From: Acetobacterium bakii
GTDB lineage: Bacteria > Bacillota > Clostridia > Eubacteriales > Eubacteriaceae
NCBI RefSeq assembly: GCF_001263355.1
Contig: NZ_LGYO01000012.1
Span: forward strand, 11,668 to 75,667
Length of the DNA: 64,000 nucleotides
Direction: 5' to 3'
Part shown: positions 61,513-64,000 of the stretch, piece after piece
Layout of the letters: each line of letters opens with the position of its first letter
How positions within the stretch are numbered: position 1 is the first letter of the stretch
Position numbers and translations under genes: made by a program
Notes under the pieces: generated by a model
Database searches by the model: none
Seen by the model: the letters and a program-made list of their open reading frames with translations, nothing else
What the model was told of the DNA's origin: nothing

Positions 61513-62418
61513 ATGAAAAAATTAATTGAGAACTTAAATGCCGTTATGGCAGCTGAAAATATAAAAAGAAATGAACCCATGAAAGATCATACATCCTTTA
61601 GAGTCGGCGGTCCCGCGGATCTTTTTCTGAAACCCCAAACTAGGGCCGAGCTGGGCAAGGCACTGGCAATTTGCCGGGCCTCCGGTAAGCCCCTTTATAT
61701 CATGGGAAACGGCAGCAACCTGCTGGTCCGGGACGGCGGCTACCGGGGGATCATCATTCAGACCAAGGCCCTGAATAAGGTAACCATCGAAGGTGAAACG
61801 CTGATTGCCGAGCCGGGAATCAGCTTAAAGGATCTGGCGAATATCGCCCTGGAAGCCAAACTCACCGGACTTGAGTTTGCCTCGGGAATTCCCGGATCGT
61901 TAGGCGGCGGTGTGACCATGAATGCCGGGGCCTATGACGGCGAAATGAAAAACATCATCCGCAGCATCGAGGTCATCACCGAGGATGGCAGTTTTAAAAC
62001 CATACCGGTTGAAGCCTGCGACTTTGGCTATCGAAAAAGTATACTGCAGCAACATCCCTGGGTCCTGGTGGGTGTGACCATCGACCTGGCCAGAGGTGAT
62101 TACCAGAAGATCAAGGAAAAGATGCTGGAATTCAATACCCAGAGACGGAATAAACAGCCGCTGGAATACCCCAGTGCCGGCAGCACCTTCAGACGGCCAC
62201 CGGGATATTACGCCGGTAAGCTGGTTCAGGATGCCGGTTTTGGCGGCTACACCCTTGGGGGCGCCATGGTATCCGAAAAACACAGCGGTTTTGTGATTAA
62301 CAAAAACAACGCCACCGCCGCCGATATCCTAAACCTCATTGCCGCCATTCAGGCCGGCGTCAAGGAAAAATTCGGCGTCGACCTACAAACCGAAGTCATC
62401 GTCATCGGCGAGGATTGA
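61513..62418 (+). CDS. murB: UDP-N-acetylenolpyruvoylglucosamine reductase
   Basis: 301 residues of the short (type II) MurB class. FAD-binding segments HTSFRVGGPADLFLKP and GNGSNLLVRDGG, then LEFASGIPGSLGGGVTMNAGAYDGE, and the catalytic Ser in YPSAGSTFRRP. It reduces the enolpyruvyl group to make UDP-MurNAc for peptidoglycan. AGGAGAG precedes the ATG. Followed by a PHP gene and rapZ, a common Firmicute order. Confidence 0.96.
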   Translation: MKKLIENLNAVMAAENIKRNEPMKDHTSFRVGGPADLFLKPQTRAELGKALAICRASGKPLYIMGNGSNLLVRDGGYRGIIIQTKALNKVTIEGETLIAEPGISLKDLANIALEAKLTGLEFASGIPGSLGGGVTMNAGAYDGEMKNIIRSIEVITEDGSFKTIPVEACDFGYRKSILQQHPWVLVGVTIDLARGDYQKIKEKMLEFNTQRRNKQPLEYPSAGSTFRRPPGYYAGKLVQDAGFGGYTLGGAMVSEKHSGFVINKNNATAADILNLIAAIQAGVKEKFGVDLQTEVIVIGED

Positions 62419-62440
62419 TATAACACCATAAAGGAAGAAT

Positions 62441-63172
62441 ATGAAAATAACGCACGATATGCATACCCATACAACTTATAGCCATGGCAAACACACCATC
62501 GCAGAAATGGTGGACCAGGGCCGAAAAATCGGGCTGAAAGCCATTACCATTTCCGACCACGGCCGCAGCCATCCGATGTTCGGGGTCCGCAAACGGAACT
62601 TTGCCAAAATGCGGGCTGAAATTGACGCCCTGAATCAAAAATACGACGATATCGACATTTACCTGTCCGTGGAATCCAACATCATCGGCGCCAATGGCGA
62701 CATTGACATCAAAGCAGAAGAGCGCAAGTATTGCGATTACTTTCTTGCCGGGTACCATTACGGCTACATCCCGGCCAGCTTTCTCGATATCTTCCGGTTC
62801 GCCATTCCCAATTATGCCGCTAAAGTGCTACCCTTTCTGCGCAAGCGGGTTCGGGTTATGAACACCAGCTGTTACATTAAAATGATGGAACGCTACGACA
62901 TCAAAATCATCACCCACCCCGGGGATAAGATGCCCATTGACATCGATGCCGTAGCCAAAGCCGCGGCAAAACACGGCGTCCTGCTGGAAATCAACCCCCG
63001 TCACAATCATTTAAGCGTCGAAGAAATCAAGATTGCCATGAAGTATAACGGCAACTTTGCCATCAACAGCGATGCCCACCACCGCGATGCCCTGGGCTGC
63101 ATCGGCCGAGCCCCGGAAATGGTCAAAGCCGCCGGCCTGCCGCTAGAGCGAATTGTGAACATTACAGAGTAA
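62441..63172 (+). CDS. PHP-family metallohydrolase (YcdX-like)
   Basis: 243 residues. Metal ligands: DMHTHTTYSHGKHT, ISDHGRSHPM, SVESNI, HPGDK and INSDAHH. The set matches the trinuclear-zinc PHP phosphatases such as YcdX and histidinol-phosphatase relatives. Substrate unknown. AAGGAAG precedes the ATG. It lies 22 nt after murB and ahead of rapZ. Confidence 0.85.
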   Translation: MKITHDMHTHTTYSHGKHTIAEMVDQGRKIGLKAITISDHGRSHPMFGVRKRNFAKMRAEIDALNQKYDDIDIYLSVESNIIGANGDIDIKAEERKYCDYFLAGYHYGYIPASFLDIFRFAIPNYAAKVLPFLRKRVRVMNTSCYIKMMERYDIKIITHPGDKMPIDIDAVAKAAAKHGVLLEINPRHNHLSVEEIKIAMKYNGNFAINSDAHHRDALGCIGRAPEMVKAAGLPLERIVNITE

Positions 63173-63187
63173 AAAGACCTGACGTTG

Positions 63188-63219
63188 AGTGGAAAAATTG
63201 TTTAGTATAAACTGGCAGC
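63188..63219 (+). repeat. 32-nt repeat, copy 2 (upstream of rapZ)
   Basis: Matches the first 32 bases of the window at 28 of 32 positions; lies 37 nt before rapZ. Contains TTGTTTAGTATAAACTGG. Confidence 0.5.
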
Positions 63220-63255
63220 ACGACACAGCAGTCATTAAGAAAGAAGGAGAACATC

Positions 63256-64000
63256 ATGAAAACAATCATCATTACAGGAATGTCAGGAGCCGGGAAGTCC
63301 CAGGCAATACAGATATTGGAGGATCTGGGATTCTTTTGCATCGATAATTTACCGCCCCAGCTGATTGTAATCTTTCTCAATCTTTGCCAGCAATCCGCCA
63401 CCGGCATCGAAAACATTGCCCTGGTTACGGATATTCGGGGAGATGTTTTTTTAGATGACGAAAATTTCACCATAAAAAAATACAAGGATCACCATAAGGA
63501 CGTGGAACTCTATTTTTTAGATGCCACCGACGAGGTCTTAGTGGCCCGGTATCAGGAGTCACGGCGAACCCATCCCCTGGCGGGATGTACCGGAAATCTG
63601 CTGGAAGCCATTCAACAGGAGCGAAAAACCCTGGGTCATTTCAAAGAAATTGCCGATGAAGTCATCGATACCTCCAATATCAAGGTGGATGAGCTCAAAA
63701 AGATACTGCTGTCACTGCTTAAAAAGGAAGAACATCAGTCAAAACCCCAGGTCAATATTTATTCCTTCGGGTTTAAGTACGCCAGTCCCGCCGGTGCGGA
63801 CTATGTTTTTGATGTCCGTTTCCTGCCAAACCCCTTTTATAAAAAAGAACTCCGGGGGCTGACCGGAAAAGATCAGGCCGTCCGGGATTATGTGATGTCC
63901 TTTCCCCAGGCCCAGGAGTTTTACACCAAACTCCTGGATTTGCTGGAATTTGTAATTCCCCAGTTTACCAACGTTTCGAAAAATACCGTCGAAATTGCCA
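63256..64000 (+). CDS. rapZ: RNase adapter protein RapZ (YvcJ), cut by window end
   Basis: The frame stays open to the window edge (248 codons; family length about 290). Walker A is GMSGAGKSQA near the N-terminus, then FFCIDNLP, ESRRTHPL with the Walker-B-like region before it, and late in the protein SFGFKYASPAGADYVFDVRF and FLPNPFY, all RapZ hallmarks. It binds GTP/ATP and, in E. coli, controls GlmS mRNA by guiding RNase E. AAGGAG precedes the ATG. murB-PHP-rapZ normally continues to yvcK and whiA. Confidence 0.94.
   Translation, partial: MKTIIITGMSGAGKSQAIQILEDLGFFCIDNLPPQLIVIFLNLCQQSATGIENIALVTDIRGDVFLDDENFTIKKYKDHHKDVELYFLDATDEVLVARYQESRRTHPLAGCTGNLLEAIQQERKTLGHFKEIADEVIDTSNIKVDELKKILLSLLKKEEHQSKPQVNIYSFGFKYASPAGADYVFDVRFLPNPFYKKELRGLTGKDQAVRDYVMSFPQAQEFYTKLLDLLEFVIPQFTNVSKNTVEIA

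Noticed and set aside
1-64000. tRNA or rRNA genes
   Set aside because: No cloverleaf with a GTTCRANNC T-loop or CCA end, and no rRNA-like stretch, was seen in the intergenic regions.

Overview
The window comes from an anaerobic, acetogenic Firmicute, most likely an Acetobacterium or a close relative (Eubacteriaceae). The strongest pointer is the hydrogenase operon at 53.0-58.1 kb. Its order (24-kDa-like subunit, HATPase protein, small 2Fe-2S protein, NuoF-like subunit, FeFe catalytic subunit) is that of the electron-bifurcating hydrogenase hydC-hydE-hydD-hydB-hydA of Acetobacterium woodii. Shine-Dalgarno sites are strong, GTG and TTG starts are used, and TTGACA-17-TATAAT promoters are easy to see. 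No rRNA, tRNA, CRISPR array, insertion sequence or phage gene was recognised.

Layout. 0-2.5 kb: ABC importer (lipoprotein, permease, ATPase). 2.7-5.0 kb: HAD phosphatase, RidA and a YheO-type regulator. 5.3-13.0 kb: housekeeping run uppS-cdsA-rseP-ispG-polC, from which dxr is missing; dxr lies alone at 42.6-43.8 kb on the other strand. 13.3-15.4 kb: two paralogous PAS-GGDEF proteins. 15.5-19.2 kb: TetR regulator, divergent URO-D-family methyltransferase and MFS carrier, with matching operator-like motifs at both divergent promoters. 19.3-39.3 kb: a large ethanolamine-utilization (eut) microcompartment locus. 39.4-42.4 kb: a 993-residue chemoreceptor. 44.1 kb: Fe-alcohol dehydrogenase. 45.9-49.3 kb: SbcCD-like YhaO/YhaN pair. 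49.4-52.8 kb: DRTGG / HATPase / H-cluster-sensor / DRTGG / PHP module. 53.0-58.1 kb: hydrogenase. 58.2-64.0 kb: recD2, comF, murB, a PHP hydrolase and the start of rapZ.

How the eut locus fits together. EutBC, reactivated by EutA and supplied with adenosylcobalamin by EutT, splits ethanolamine into acetaldehyde and ammonia. EutE and PduL make acetyl-CoA and acetyl phosphate, and EutQ may take part in making ATP and acetate. The shell is built from EutM (two near-identical copies), EutS, EutL, an EutK-like protein, EutN, a PduT-like trimer and a divergent BMC protein. The two-component pair EutV (ANTAR output) and EutW (HisKA_2 kinase) is encoded inside the locus. Four two-hairpin ANTAR/terminator elements are visible, two at the head of the locus and two between eutW and eutA, which indicates control by antitermination. 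A PduS-like flavin/Fe-S protein sits next to two shell proteins that both carry a Cys-Pro pore loop. This suggests that electrons cross the shell, an unusual feature for an ethanolamine compartment.

Two families of intergenic palindromes run through the window: seven long hairpins (100-170 nt) with a conserved GATCGGACA...TGTTCGCC core, and five short GC-rich palindromes ending in CCCGCAACGT. Both look like dispersed, non-autonomous repeats. All statements come from reading the sequence and from family knowledge; no database search was run.
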